A DNA stretch of 64,000 nucleotides. It comes from Loxodes magnus (lineage: Eukaryota; Ciliophora; Karyorelictea; Loxodida; Loxodidae). A model generated the notes under the pieces. It had not been told where the DNA came from, made no database searches, and was given only the letters and a program-made list of their open reading frames with translations. Numbering within the stretch: position 1 is the stretch's first letter; each line of letters starts with the position of its first letter. Position numbers and translations under genes: made by a program. The stretch lies in NCBI GenBank assembly GCA_946699065.1, contig CAMPDV010001510.1, positions 49,853 through 113,852 on the forward strand. Direction: 5' to 3'. This document shows, in pieces, positions 12,621 through 25,509 of the stretch.

Positions 12621-14030
12621 TCATTAAATTTTCTTTTCTATGTAACCTTTTTTTCCTTTTTTCTTTTTTTCATGTATATCTTTGATATAATCTTTTATTA
12701 TCAAGTAAGCTTCAGCTCTTTTTTAATCTTCTTAGATTCTAATGAATCTCTGAATTTGGCCGTACCTCATATTATATCAAATAGCTCTATTCGTTATCTC
12801 TCTACTCCTATTGCTCTTAGATTTTAAATAAATATTTATCTTACTTCTTTGTATTCTGAACATTTTTCTATAATATACCATTAATTTTCTCTTGTATCAT
12901 TGCAAAAGGACATTGGCTTACCACAACTAGGTGTCTTTCTTTTAAGCAATCCTAATTCTCATTGCATCTGGATCTTATTTTAAATATAACATATCTCATC
13001 TTTTCTATTTTAATTGTATCTCAGGTAGTTGAGTAGTTCTATTACATATTCATAAAATCATATTTTTCTATACAGTAATGTTGCTATCATTTACTCCATT
13101 CTTAATAAACATATTTGGCATTTAAATTAGTTTTATTTTAATTTCTTTTTTTATGAGCAATATATTTAATTTAACTTTAACCATATCATATTAGACTTAT
13201 TTCTATATTATATTTAAGTTATAATATAGCTAAGATTTATAAATTAGCTTATATATTATTTGCTTAAGCATCTATTAAGATATTAATTACATATGCTTAA
13301 AAGGAATTTAAATTTACTATTAAAATATTTTTTATAATTATCTCTCCAAAAAAGATTAAGTTTTTTCTTATTTATATATTTTTAATCTGCTTATAATAAA
13401 AAAAATACTTATAAATTATATTTAAAAACAATCTTTGTTAATAAATGGAAAAGAGTAAAAGCAAAAGTTATACTAGAATTCTGTTATAATAAAAATAACC
13501 AAATAATTATAAAAAATTTTGCAAGCTTAAGCTTTATATTTATAAACTTTTAAAAAAATTAAATTAAATTAAATATTAAATATTAAATAATGGAAATATT
13601 ATTTAATCCTATCTAGCTTTTATTACTTAAATTAATTCTTAGATATAGCTAAAATTTTTATTTTGCTAACTTTCTTTAAATTATTTTTTCTTCTCGTATT
13701 TAAATTTTTTATAGCCAGAGTAGTATTTTACTCAATGTTGAGAAGAATTGCAATATCAATACTCATTTATTTCTATCTGTTTCTATTTTAGAAGAATAAA
13801 ATTATCAAATTTTATTAATTTTCTTGTTATTTCAAATTATTTTAATTCTATTTAATCATTTAAATAATTAGTCATAATTTCAGTCTTTTTTCTTCAGTAA
13901 TATTTGGAATTTCTTCTATTAAGACGGCTTAAAATTAATGCAATAACTTTTCTTCTGCTAAGATTTTATTTAAAGCAAATAATTTTTGTAAATATACATT
14001 GTTTATATTTTAAAAGAGCTTTACAATATT
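12621..14030 (-). pseudogene. LINE-type reverse-transcriptase ORF, C-terminal part (broken)
   Basis: Read on the minus strand with TAA/TAG as Gln, the last 150 codons include LFKIRSRCNENQDCLKE-like sequence. This is followed by SCGKPMSFCNDTRENQ and IIEKCSEYKEVRQ, then a Lys-rich tail ending at TGA 12621-12623. The pattern C-x6-C, D-T-R-E, then Cys-x-x-Tyr and Arg matches the C-terminal region of non-LTR reverse transcriptases downstream of the polymerase core. The polymerase motif itself (YADD-type) was not found. Coding-like pieces in other frames continue to about 14030, so at least three frameshifts or stops are present. It may form one LINE with the ORF1-like frame at 16.2-16.8 kb. Confidence 0.5.
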
Positions 14031-14528
14031 AATTTTAATTTAGTAATAAAATTCTTAGAATAAGATAAAATATTCTATATTTTTCAAAATTTTAATGGGT
14101 ATAATGAGTCATAAAATTGAAAAATAAATAATAACTAAGATACTTAAAAATGATTATAATTTAATGAGAATAGTAAGATATATTAAGATTATAATATAGT
14201 TAGTTTGTGATTATAATTAAATATTTTAATTAAATTATAGTATTAGCTTAATTATATATTTTAATAATTTTTAATATGTATTTTGCTTATATCTTTAATT
14301 TATTTTTGATTAAAAACATTTAAAATTTAGATATTTTTTAAATTAACTTCGTAAATTTTTTTAATTTTATTAATTAAATATCCATTTTTTAAGCCAAAAA
14401 TTAAATTAAAATTAATGAAGTTATAAAAGCTAATAATGTTCTTAGAACAATCATAAAATTATTTATTTTTTAATCCATAATTTAATATAAATTTTTACAA
14501 TTATAGTTAATATTTAAATTAAAAAAAT

Positions 14529-14732
14529 ATGTTTAAAGATGGAACAGAATATTAGAATCTCATGCTATTTTATTAAGAAGGTAAGGAAAAAAGCAGTAAA
14601 AAATCACGATAAACCGAAAAGAAGCAAAATTCTAGTTCAGAATAATATGGTAAAATTATGACATGTATTGCTGAGCCAGAAAAATATATTACAGTGTTTC
14701 CCACAGAAGTTATAAAAGTCTAATTTGGTTGA
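14529..14732 (+). CDS. Small ORF, 67 aa, unknown
   Basis: With ciliate glutamine codons this ORF runs from ATG to TGA. It begins MFKDGTEYQN, has a Lys/Ser/Gln-rich middle and ends with a hydrophobic PTEVIKVQFG. The composition looks protein-like and the local base composition is less A+T-rich than the flanks. I recognise no family. It may be an exon or relic of a larger gene. Confidence 0.35.
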
Positions 14733-14739
14733 GTTTATT

Positions 14740-16100
14740 CTCTTTTATTTATAAAATAATTTTTACAATGGAGATACTTTATTATGTTAATTAGGGCCTA
14801 ATAATACTTTTTCTATTAACTTTTTTATGTAGTTTACTCCAAATTGAAATGTCTTAATTTTAATTTTATTTTAGCTCTTAACTTTAGGTTAAATCAAATA
14901 TTAATTTTTTTTTGCTAAAATGCCATTGTTTTAGCTCTTTTAGTTATTGGTATGATCTCTTGTAACTAATTTATAATTTTAATATTTTATGTTTTGAACT
15001 TCAATTAATGACATTTAACTTTTTTATTTTGGTAAAACTTAAGTCACATTTCAAGCACTAGTATCTAAATTTTTTAAATATCAGAATCTTTATTAGAAAA
15101 TTATTTTTTATCTATTTCAGACTAATTTTTAAATTAAATTTTACCTTTCCTTTTAAAATGGGAAATATTCAGTTTAAGTTTGTTACTTTTCTAGTTCAAT
15201 ACTTTATTTGTAATCATTTTTGGCTTTAACTTTGGCCTCACTTAAGGAATTTTTTATTTATAATTCTAGATTTTTTTAAGATTGCACTATCTCTTATTTT
15301 CTTTGATGAAAATCAAAAGGTTTCGAAAATGATTAATTATTTATATAGCATTTATTCTGGCAAGAAGGATAATATAAAGATAATAAATTTTTTTCTTTAT
15401 GGTTTTCTAAAAATTATCCTGCGAGAATCACTTCATTTTCAAATATTTCAAAGCGACAAATGTTTGCATAATTTTTTTCATGTCTTTTTAGTTTAAATTA
15501 TTACTCCGTTTTAGTTAATTTTGTAATTTAGTATTTTTAAAGTTTTAATATTTTTTATTTGATTTTTCTTCAATATCTTTGTTTACTTATTTAAGTTTTT
15601 AATATTTTTATTCTTTTTTATTGTTTTTAATATATTTTTGTTAAATTGTACTATTGCGATTTTTCATTTTACTCCTTATTTCCAACTTATGCTAAGGGTA
15701 CTCTTTTATTCTTTTAATTTACGTGCTTCTATTATAAATATGTTGTATAATTTTATTTATTTTATTTCTTTTTATTTTAAATAACTTTCATTATTAAACT
15801 CTATATATTTTAGGTATTGGAAAATTTACTAGCAAGCTATTAAAGACTTTTATAATGTGTTTTGCTTAAAATTTAATTATAGAAGAAAAAATAAAATTTA
15901 TCTTAAACAGAAAAACTTTACATTTAGTATATAAATGTATACTAAATATTAAATATCCTTTTAAAATTATCTAAAAATTAAAAATTGTGTAAGTAACTAA
16001 ATTAATAGAAATTTATTTAAAAAAGTTAAAAGCTTTGCTAAAGCATTAGTAGCCAGCCATCTGACCTATTTTATCAGCTTGTCTCCATTAGTTTGTCATG
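14740..16100. other. Possible LINE interior, no readable gene
   Basis: This lies between the ORF1-like frame and the reverse-transcriptase C terminus on the minus strand, where the core of ORF2 would be expected. I found only short protein-like pieces, for example near 15400, and no diagnostic motif. Confidence 0.4.
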
Positions 16101-16121
16101 AATTCCTACTGGACTTAGTTA

Positions 16122-16152
16122 GGCGGTATAGCACTTCATTAGTGCACCATCC
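16122..16152 (-). other. Retroposon hairpin variant (GGCGGT/ACC..CC)
   Basis: The inner stem GCAC/GTGC and a TAATGAA loop (element orientation) are kept. The outer stem changed from GAGCGCG/CGC.GCTC to GGCGGT/ACCATCC. Replacement of both strands of the stem indicates selection for pairing rather than for sequence. Confidence 0.6.
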
Positions 16153-16159
16153 TTTAATA

Positions 16160-16788
16160 TTCTGAATAGTTTTTATCTTGCACGTAGCGTTCCTAATTAT
16201 TTATCCAAGGATTAAGATTTGAATTAAAGAATTTTTTTCTATAAATTTTTCTGCTTTATGTTGGATATATCCTAAATAGTTTTCTAAAAATATCTTATTT
16301 ATTCTTTCTTTAAATTTCGCTTAGTTAGTAGCAGTATTTTCATTGGTGTTATTTATTGCACACGTAACATTTTATTCTTCTTTTAAACTATTATTCCTGT
16401 AAAACTTATTTAATTTAAATTTACTAGTTATTTTAAATAAACGTTTACTGTTTATTTTAATTTGAGGCTTCATTTTCTATTTCCATAGGATCTGATTAAT
16501 TCTGTTAAAACGAAAATGGCGTTACCTGAATTTATTATTAAATTTCAAGAATTCTTTGTTCCAGTTTTTTTCTATTTCTTATGATGATTAATACTGTTTC
16601 TCAAGCAAAGACGTTATTAATTTTTCTAATTTTTCTACTTTATCAGTGAGGTGTCTTTTTTTGAAGATAAGCTCTTTTAATGACTTAGATAATATTTCTA
16701 TTTGAGTTTGTGTCGGAAGTTTTTTTAATTCTGGATTTCCAAGTGGTTAATGTTCGTCATATCAATCATATTTCTCACTTTCACTCAT
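16160..16788 (-). pseudogene. Coiled-coil/CCHC ORF1-like protein, longest N terminus (broken)
   Basis: The minus-strand frame starts at 16788 with MSESEKYD. An acidic N terminus is followed by a charged coiled coil (LTDKVEKLEKLITSLLEK) at about residues 50-70. The family motif DPMEIE comes next, then a Gln-rich linker and a degenerate knuckle starting CYVCNK. The order is the same as in elements A, B and D. The copy has at least two breaks. It lies upstream, on the same strand, of the reverse-transcriptase C terminus at 12.6-14 kb and could be ORF1 of that LINE. Alternatively it is a separate ORF1-only copy ending at the 16122 hairpin. Confidence 0.55.
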
Positions 16789-16900
16789 TGTAATTATTTC
16801 AATTTTTTATTTTTTAGAGAATTTTCTTGTTTAAATGTTTTGTTCAAAGTTCTGTTATTTCTTAGAAGCCATTTTATATATATAAATAAATTCGATTAAA

Positions 16901-16932
16901 GAGCGCGTAACACTCTCGTTGGTGCGCAGCAC
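16901..16932 (-). other. GAGCGCG hairpin of element X
   Basis: GAGCGCGTAACAC pairs in part with GTGCGCAGCAC around a TCTCGTTG loop. The outermost pairs are decayed compared with the 18600 and 29202 copies. Confidence 0.6.
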
Positions 16933-17033
16933 TTTAAATTAATTTTATTTAATGTCGAAAATTTTTTTTATAGGTCTCTCTTTCCTTGTTTCCTCTTCCT
17001 GCGGTACGTCCCTGTAATTTTTCCTTCCAAAGT

Positions 17034-17076
17034 ATAGGATGCAATATGCGATTACGGGTACATTTCCCCGACCTAT
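17034..17076. ncRNA. Small conserved fold, copy 1 (ATAGG/CCTAT stem)
   Basis: The ATAGG/CCTAT stem encloses an inner GGG...CCC hairpin (ATTACGGGTACAT, then TTCCCC) and is followed by GATGAAG. The same layout with a CAGAGG/CCTCTG stem recurs four times in the 18.8 and 29.5 kb elements. The stem change is compensated on both sides, which supports an RNA structure. The identity is unknown. Confidence 0.5.
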
Positions 17077-18599
17077 GATGAAGAAAGTTTCCTCCTGGCA
17101 TTCAGAGTAATCCAGCTTGTCACATCTTCCTTCTCTTGTTATTTGTTTCTCTTCTTCCGATTTATCCTCCGTCCGCGCTCATTTTTTTGCTACCTTGCTG
17201 AGCCTCCAAGCAGTATCCGAAGGAGAGGGCTTTCCACTCTATTTAAATTAAATTATAATAAAATATACTCAATAGCATGAATTTAAAATAAATAAAGATG
17301 CTAAGTTTTTAATTTGGAAAAGTAGTTGTTTTAATAAATATCAGATTATCCTATTAATTGGTATTATTACAGTTGCTCATTTTAAATAATTTTCTTTACA
17401 GTTTTAGAGGTTAGAAATTATATACTTGACTGATTAATTTTATAATTACTCAAAATATCTAAATGTATAAAGTAATTATTTAATAAAACTACCTCAGCCA
17501 TTTTACATATTTTCATTCGGTAAGCATTCTAATGTATTTTCATATATCAACTAAAGTTATGTGTTAAAAATTATTTGCTTATTCGATTAGAACATATTTC
17601 ATAAAAAATCAAAGGAATAAGCTAATAACGAGTATATTAATACTCCATAATATATAGGAATCAGAGTATATATCTATAATGCTTGATGTAAAATGTTCCT
17701 GATTGAAATAAAAGAGTTGGATTTATATGAATAAACTTAAACAATAATAAATAATATACATGTTAAAAAATAAATTTAGCTAAGATAATTTTGCTTTATT
17801 TAGATGAAATTGGTATATTCTTATATTTATTAAATCCAATTTACTCCTTATGCAAATTTATTTAGTGATACTTAAAGATCACTAATCAATTAAAATAATT
17901 TTAAATCATTTTAGAGAGTAAAGAGAACTTAACTAAAATTTAAAATATTTAAATTACTTAGATAATTGATTAAGAGGCAAAACATGATGATAAATTACTA
18001 GATGTCTTTTATTAATGAAAACTTATAATCTAAATTTTATTTATTTAAAGTTAAGATTAATTTTTAGTGATTCTTTCTTTTAAACTATTTGGATTAAAAT
18101 TATCTTTATTATATTTTTATTTTTTCATGCTAAATAAAAATAATTTATTAGAAAAATTAATCTATATGTGCATGATTTAATCTTAATTTTAGATTAAACT
18201 AAGAATAAAGATTTGAAGCCAAATGTTTATAAATTAAATATGTTTATGATTTAATTAAATTAGGGAAAATAGAATTTTATATCAATTATATTAAGCTTAT
18301 TACATTAATTCTTAATTTTTAAATTAGATTTAATTCATCATTAACGTCTATTTTTAACTAAAACTTTATTTTCAAACAATCAAACTTATAATAAATTATT
18401 GTAATTAAAAGATTTAAGATTATAAAAAAATAATTTTTAATTATCTAAATGCTTCTATAATTTTAAAAATTTAACTTTAGATATTCTCTTGTAAATAAGT
18501 TTTATTAAAATTAAGATTATTTTATTCCATATGATAGACTTACCAGAATAAATTAAGAATTAAACAATCTATTAAATTAAATAAATCAATTTTATTATA

Positions 18600-18631
18600 G
18601 AGCGCGTAGCACTCTTTTTGGTGCGCAGCTC
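18600..18631 (-). other. GAGCGCG hairpin of SINE copy a
   Basis: The outer stem is GAGC/GCTC, then GCG/CGC with a one-base bulge, and the inner stem GCAC/GTGC around an eight-base loop. It is nearly identical to the hairpin at 29202-29233. Confidence 0.75.
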
Positions 18632-18639
18632 TTTAATAA

Positions 18640-18765
18640 ATGTTTGTTACTGATAAAATTATCAGATATTGATAGACCTTGCTCAAGACTGGTATAATAT
18701 TCAGTACTGATAAAAATGTTCAATACTGATATAATTTAAGAATACTCGTAATATTTAATACTTGT
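18640..18765. repeat. TACTGATA repeats inside SINE copy a
   Basis: Spaced repeats of TACTGATA and close variants (TATTGATA, GACTGGTATA) occupy this stretch. The equivalent stretch of copy b (29245-29370) shows the same pattern with slightly more units. Confidence 0.6.
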
Positions 18766-18813
18766 TGGAGGTTCAAGGACTTAACAGATGTGCGTCTCAT
18801 TGCATCACCAAAG

Positions 18814-18860
18814 CAGAGGACGACATGTGTCAATTATGGGTACTTAAATCCCCACCTCTG
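18814..18860. ncRNA. Small conserved fold, copy 2
   Basis: CAGAGG pairs with CCTCTG; ATTATGGGTAC and TCCCC form an inner hairpin, and GATGAAG follows. It is the first of two tandem units in SINE copy a. Confidence 0.5.
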
Positions 18861-18950
18861 ATGAAGCTCGCAAAAATAATTTTCTTTTGTTCCAGAATAA
18901 AAGCCAGTGCCGAAGGTCAAACTAGCAGATGTCTCAAGGCCAAGCCAAAG

Positions 18951-19000
18951 CAGAGGAAGACATAAAGCCGATTATGGGTACTTAACTTCCCCAACCTCTG
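18951..19000. ncRNA. Small conserved fold, copy 3
   Basis: This is the second tandem unit, with stem CAGAGG/CCTCTG and inner GGG/CCC hairpin. It is flanked by the same CCAAAG and GATGAAG bases as the other copies. Confidence 0.5.
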
Positions 19001-19690
19001 ATGAAGCCGTCCCTTGTTGTTCACCTTCGAACAACTATGGCGATATATAATATTTAATATAAAAAAGTGGAATTTATACTTCTATTATAAAGTTCTCACT
19101 TAAAAATAAAGGAAAAGTTCTTTTAAGTAGAAAATAATTAAAGCTATTTTTACTTATTTTTTAAAGGATAACAAAGCTAAAAATCATAAACGTTTTAGTT
19201 GTAATTTATTATTCTTTAATCTTCTTATCTAAAAGATTATTCGTAAATTTTTGCTTATATAGTGTTCCTTCTATTTATTAATTTGAAGCTTTTATTTTAT
19301 ATAAGAATAAATTATTAATTTCTACTTATAGAATTTATTTATTAAAGAGTAAAAAACCCATTTTGTAAATTATTTTTGTAACTTAAATTTAAAATATTTA
19401 TTAATATAATGTTTGATGTTCTAAGTTAAGATATACCATACCTTAGTTAATTTGAAGGTTTCTATGATCCTTGCATTATATTCTAAATATTAGTTTTGCT
19501 AATTATCTGAATTTAATAAAATTTAAAAATAACTTACTTAAAGTTCCATTTTATGTATAATTCTATGAAATATTGTAAAATCTGAACGAATAAAATAAAC
19601 AACCATTTTATACAAACAGAATTAAAGCAAAAAAATTAAAAGATTAAATTTATAAAAAGATAAATATAATTATAAAATCATATCTAGTTA

Positions 19691-20428
19691 AAAGTAATTG
19701 TCAATAAATATCTTCATAAATGCAAATACGCCCAGGAATAAAATATAAATCACTGCTCTGACTATAAATTTCCTTTGCCTTATTTAATTTTTTATAGTGT
19801 TGCTTTTATCTTCGTTGGCTTTTGAAGATAGCTTCTTTTATTTTTAGCTCAGAATATTTTGCAAGTTACTATAGTCGTCTATTTTTACTTACCTAGATGA
19901 ATAGCTTTTAGTTTAAGAGGAAAGCTTTTGCTACTATAAGCTTGTACTATTCTTTTAATTCTGAAGAGTTAATTCATGAAGATCAGAGAACTAACTTCTT
20001 AAGATTGAACTCGAAGTTCTTTCTCTAAAAAACCTATTGACACTTTATTTTTAGCTTCTAAGTTTATTAAATGTATCTCCATCGACTTATACCTGATTTT
20101 TTAAGCTTTCCGACTTTTATATTAAAATATTAGAGTTAGTCGAAAATTTGTAATGGGTTATTTTAGGTGTTCTGCCTGAGTATTTTTTGAAAAGTTAACT
20201 CTTTTTAGCTTCTAAATAAGAAGAACTTGAGAACTCATTAGCGTTATTCTTAAGCGTTAATTGATTTATACTCGAAAAAACAATCCTTTATTAGTCAAGC
20301 TATGGTATACTTTGGGTTTTATCTTTATGCTCAAGTTAGTTCATGAAACTATATCCATTTGAAAGCCTTTAATTAATTTTTTCCTACTTGGTTTCTTTTT
20401 ATGTCTGCTCTTCTACAATCATATCCAT
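19691..20428 (-). CDS. R-family membrane protein, copy in R2 (246+ aa, stop lost)
   Basis: The frame is open from ATG 20428 through 246 codons to the conserved DNYF end. It matches the R1 and R3 proteins along its whole length, including the SSSSYLE core, LFKKYSGRTPK and the C-terminal membrane segment (VIYILFLGVFAFMKIF). Size differences from the other copies are whole codons. Where R1 and R3 have the stop TGA, this copy has TAA, which would be read as Gln. Translation would run on into the flank unless TAA still stops here. The G-to-A change is a single transition. The function is unknown and the frame is otherwise intact. Confidence 0.7.
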
Positions 20429-23400
20429 TTTAATTATATTTTTATTTATAAATAGCTTAAGTAATTACAGCCATGTTGAATATAGCTTTTAATTTTATAA
20501 AAAATGTAGGTATTTAAATTCCCTAAAACTAAGCAAAAAGATGGTATTTACATACATTTTGTAAATTTGCACTTCCTCTTCATTTTATGATCCATTTAGA
20601 TAATTTAATTTTGCTTAATTTAATTTGGCTATATTTGTGATATTTAGTGAAAAGTTCTATTAAAAACATAATCTAGAACATTAATACTCTTAAACTTGAT
20701 CTAAACAAAATTAAATAATTAGACAGAAGATATATTTCATATAAAATAGGCAGAAAAAATTATAAGGATACATTTTTAATACTAATATGGCTATTTAATA
20801 TTTATTTTAATCTAAGACTAAAAAAGGTATATTTGAACTATATTTGAATTATTAGCATAAATTTTACTAAATTAGTATTTGATAGCTTTTTAAGTAGCAT
20901 TAAGTTTAAGCAATTTATTTTAAACATAATTAAAGCAAAAAGATTTGGGCGAAACTTCATAATATTAATAAATTGTCTTTATTTGAAAATAGTTTAGATT
21001 GTAATCGAAAATAATATATCTACAATTAAATATATACCTGTTTATATTCTAAGTTTAAATAATTAATGAATGTTAATTGTTTATTAGTCTTCATATTCTA
21101 TCTAATAATTGATATATAGACCTTTATTTAAAACTTTAGAGTGAACTTTATTAATTGCAAACATTTTAGCAAAGTTGTTTCACTTTTTAATTAATTTAAA
21201 GGCATTTGCTTTTAGAATTTCTAATTGGTTTGAGCCTTAAATTATAAATCTTGGTAATGTGTTATATCCCCTTAAGTTTTTAATCAAATTTTTAATTTTC
21301 GTGCAGGTAATTTTGAGAATAATGATTAAATAAAAATAAAAGTTAATTTTAATTAAAATGCTCTTAATTTTTGATTTATGGCAGCAAGGTAATCTTTACT
21401 AAAACCAAAGCAAAATCTTAGAAAAAGCAATTCTTAGAAAAATGAAAAAGATAAGCAAATTTAATAAAGCTTATGTTAAACTTAATCTATTTATTGTATT
21501 GGTATAATTTGCTTATATTCTACACTGAAGCATTTCTTTTGAAATAAAGCTAAATTTTTATTGCTATACGAATTCTTTAAGAACATTTTCATAATGTAAA
21601 AGAATTAATATAAAGATATGCTAGTGTCTAATATATTTAGTGCTTTTATTCATATACAATTTATATGAAAGATTAACAAGATAAGATTAGGTAGCTTCAT
21701 TTAATATTTGCAATAGTCTAATTTATACTCTTTAATTAAGAATAAATTTATTAAGTTTCCATCCTTTTATTTGCAGAGAATAATAGTAATAAATTCTTAA
21801 CCTAATAGATACCATTGCTTCTAAATTTTAAGGTTGTATAAAAATCCTTAAAATAATAATTTAAGTATTATATTAAATTGCAAATAGAATCTTTATACTT
21901 AATTTATTCTTAACTCATTTAGTTGCAATAAATCTAAAAATTAATACTTAAATTAAATTTTAGTGAATTGACATTTTACTCATAGAAAATTAAAAGTTAT
22001 TATTCATATTTTTATATTTAATGAAAAGCATCTAAGTTGATTTAGTCACTTTTCATAATTTTAGGCTTTATTTTGTTTAATCAAACTAAAATAAATCTTA
22101 AATATTAATTTCTTAATATTTAACTCATTAAAGTTCTATGTTTTAAAAATCTCAGTCATAACAAAGTGATAAAAATCTATAAGATAAAAGTTTAAATTTA
22201 AAATGTTTTAGCAATTAAGAAATTAGAATTTATTATATATTATATAGAATCTAGTTTAAATATTGGTGACATAAATCAAATATTAAAACTATTGATAACT
22301 TATAAATATCTATTTTTATTATATTAATTTATAGAAATTTAATCTCTTCGTTTGATTTATATTTTATTAAAATACATACCAAATTAAATTTGAAGTAGCA
22401 AAGACAGAAACTATAAAATCTACAATAGTACTAGAATTAATAATTTAAAAATATAATTTTATATAAGAATAAGTATTTTAAAATGTTTAATGATTCTTCT
22501 ACTAAGTATAAAATAATAATTCAAAATATCTTACATAATTAGTTAAATCATTTTTAAACACTTCCCATTTTAGTGCCTACCAATAAATCAAGATTCATAT
22601 CATTTTCAACAATTAACTTGAACTTTCTGAATGTAAAATGTAAAATGAGGAATAATTATAAGCTATAAATAATGCTCTTTTACGCTTTTACTAAAAAGTC
22701 TAATATAATTTAGATAACTACACAATTTTTTACTAAAATGGTATATTAGTCTAATAATTACTATAAAGTTTTCCTTTATTAAGTATAAAGCATTATATTA
22801 AATCATTAATATATAACTATCAAATTAATAGTAATTTTAAAAAGGTTTAGAATAATTTATTAATGCCCTAATAAATAAGTAGACCCTGATATAAGAACTT
22901 ATTTCTAAATTCATTACTCTTAAGGAATTAATAAAACAAAAATATTTGCCTTTATTCTATTTTCATAAATAGAAAAGATTTATATCTCTAAAAATTATAA
23001 TCAATCAACTTTATAAACCGATGCTAAACTTAAATGCTCATTTGAATTAAATTTTTAAAAGTATATGAGCATAGAAGTAATAGCTTCTAATTAATATCTC
23101 TAATGCAATCTAAAGTAAAATAGTTATTTAAAAGTTTTATGATAAAATAATAATATAAATTAAGAATAGCTTATGTTTCAAAAATATATACATTTTTATT
23201 TAATAAATTATATAAAACTTCACTATTATTAAATTTAATTATCATATATAATACTTAATATTCTATAAGCTTATTCCATATTTAGACTAATAAAATTGTC
23301 TATATAGATTGTTTTTGGTATTAAAGCACTTATCTTGGGAATTTTAATCTTAATTAATGTAGCAATCAATGCTTTTGTTTTGTATTTATTTAGAGAAAAT

Positions 23401-25509
23401 TAAACTAATGTTTGGAAATGTTAAAATAAATAAGACAACAATCTAAAAAAGAATTTTGCATTTATAAGGTTTAAAGTCTTAGAAGGTTAAAAATGTATAA
23501 TTTCTAATATTTAAATATTTCTTTTAATTATATATAAATCAGTAGTTTTACAATAAGTTTATATCTTTAAATTTAATTAAACTATTTTTTAACTTTTTTC
23601 TTATCTTTTGCTCTTATATAAATTGAGTATTAAAGTTTAAGTTTTGAATTTAGAAAACACTTACACTAAAGAAATTAAAATAAATAGAATAAAAATATAA
23701 ATGCTATTGATTATTGATTATTTAGAAAAGATATATAGCTATTCTATTTATTTATTTTAAAATTACTATAATTTTAATTCTTTTATGCATATCATTTATC
23801 TCTATACTTGCTTACCAAAGTAATTTAATTATAGACTCTTTAAAAGAATATTTTCATTTAAATAGACTAGATTATTTAAACCTATTACAACCAAAACATT
23901 TTATTCTAAGTGAAGGATTTAAAATATAAGTAGCATCATCTTTTGTTTAAACTGAAATTTTTTAGTTTAAAATTATCTTCTTTAAATTAATAATGCTAAT
24001 GGTATAATAATCATAAACTTCTAGTTATATGAAATATAAAAAATAGATGGTTTCACATTCATTATAGCTTATAATAAACAAAAATTAAATATTATTTTAA
24101 ATAGATTAAAACATCTATTATTATAAAGTATTTATAACCAAGTATATGAAGAAGCTAAACATTTTGTTTTTTAAAGACAAAAAATTAAATCATTTAGTAC
24201 TTTTTAAATTAGCAAAACTAAAAGTAGAGTTTATAATAATTAAATAAAACTTGCTTTATATCTTTAAAGTTGCTATATAATTAATATACTTTAATAAATT
24301 ACTTTAAAAATTATTTCTTATTTTGAATCAAAATATAAAAATGTGTGAAACCATAATCATAATAAATTATAAGCTTGAAAATAGTAGAAATAAATTAATT
24401 TAATAAAAATATATATCATTAAGGTAAAAGTTCAATAGTAAGAGTTATTTATAAAGTATATGATTGTTTAAGAAAGTATGCAAACGTTTATTTATCAATA
24501 AAAATTATATTAGCGCTAGTGCTTTCAAATATAATATTTAAAATACCCTATATTTTTAGCGAAAAAGAAACTATTTAATTTCTTCTTCTTATAACTTTTC
24601 AATGCTTTCTTGCTGCTATTAAAGAAAAACTTTAGAATTTAATGCAAAAAATGCTTAGAATTTTAAAAAATTAATCTTCTAAAGAGAGAAAGAGTCAAAA
24701 TACCGACTATATTGAAAGCATTTTTAATAATAATATGTTGATTTTAATTTCAAAGTCATAACTTAAAAATACAAAACTCTGCTTATTTTTCTATTATTTT
24801 AATATAGCATTCTTGGAACTGCTAGTTTTCTACAAATTATAATTAAATATTAAAGTTATGAATTCCTTTTTTATAGTATTTGATAAAGTTAATCCAAAAT
24901 AAATAATTTAAGCATAAATATAGGCTCAGTTGAATGATTATAACAGCATTTAATTAATATTTTTTATGATCCAATTAATAATCTTAGGTAAAGATAAGAC
25001 AAAATCTTTTATTAGAATAATTAGTAAATTCTGCTATGGTAAATGAAACAAAATAGTACTAATACTTCCTTAAAATTATAAAGAATCATTAAATTATATG
25101 TAATTATTTTTCAAAATTCACTTTTATCTTTTCTTATTTCTTTTTAGTTCAAAACATATTTTATACCAGTAGCTTCCAAAACTTTTAATATGTAAATTAA
25201 TTTTTCGTAAAAGAAATCATTCAATATCAAAAGATCTTTCATCATCCATTTTAAAATAATAACTTAGGGAATAATTGGAGGAGTTTAAAATGAAATTTAA
25301 AATTATATAATAAAGTAATATTATAACTAAATTAGTCTATTAAATCTATTATCATATCTAACTATTTTAAAATTCTTTAATTATTTTAAAAACTAACCAT
25401 TATCACTATTCCTTTACTTTAATTTACTTCAGTTATTAATAATCCAGAAGTAGCTTTTTAATAAACTAAAGAGACATTTAAGAGATAATTACTAAAATAT
25501 TATAATTTT

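Larger units (their letters stand above)
16890..17240 (-). mobile_element. SINE-like element X
   Basis: A G+C-rich body at about 16975-17240 ends (minus orientation) in the hairpin at 16901-16932, followed by a TTTAATCGAATTTATTTA tail. It contains one copy of the small fold at 17034-17076 that occurs twice in each of the SINE-like elements at 18.6 and 29.2 kb. The body otherwise differs from those, so it is a different subfamily sharing modules. No protein-coding frame is convincing. Confidence 0.6.
18590..19041 (-). mobile_element. SINE-like element, copy a
   Basis: R3 around 42195-42215 is the empty site, with flanking R sequence continuous there. In minus orientation the element starts CGCCATAGTTGTTCGAAGG and contains a GTTGTTC/GAACAAC hairpin. 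It then has two tandem copies of the small CAGAGG/CCTCTG fold, a run of TACTGATA repeats, and finally the GAGCGCG hairpin and an A/T tail. It is very similar to copy b at 29.2-29.7 kb. The GAAGTTAAG block inside the fold loosely recalls the 5S rRNA A box, so 5S ancestry is possible but unproven. Short standard-code ORFs here are not in matching frames between copies. Confidence 0.7.
17240..25500 (+). repeat. Repeat unit R, copy R2 (most complete on its left)
   Basis: The left part (17250-18590) matches the inverse of R3 from about 45150 down to 42230. The part after the SINE insertion (19040-25500) matches R1 and the inverse of R3. Compared with R3, R2 lacks a 1.6-kb insert and has gained the SINE-like element at 18.59-19.04 kb. 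Compared with R1, it lacks element A. These presence/absence differences give clean filled and empty sites. Confidence 0.85.

Noticed and set aside
18762-18965. 67-aa ORF and its 66-aa counterpart at 29405-29605
   Set aside because: Both fall in the SINE-like elements. The two copies use different frames over their first half, so the sequence is conserved as DNA or RNA structure, not as protein.
18790-19010. Hammerhead ribozyme, suggested by CTGATGA
   Set aside because: The required GAAA box and three-way stem arrangement around CTGATGA could not be found; the repeated fold is a simple nested hairpin.
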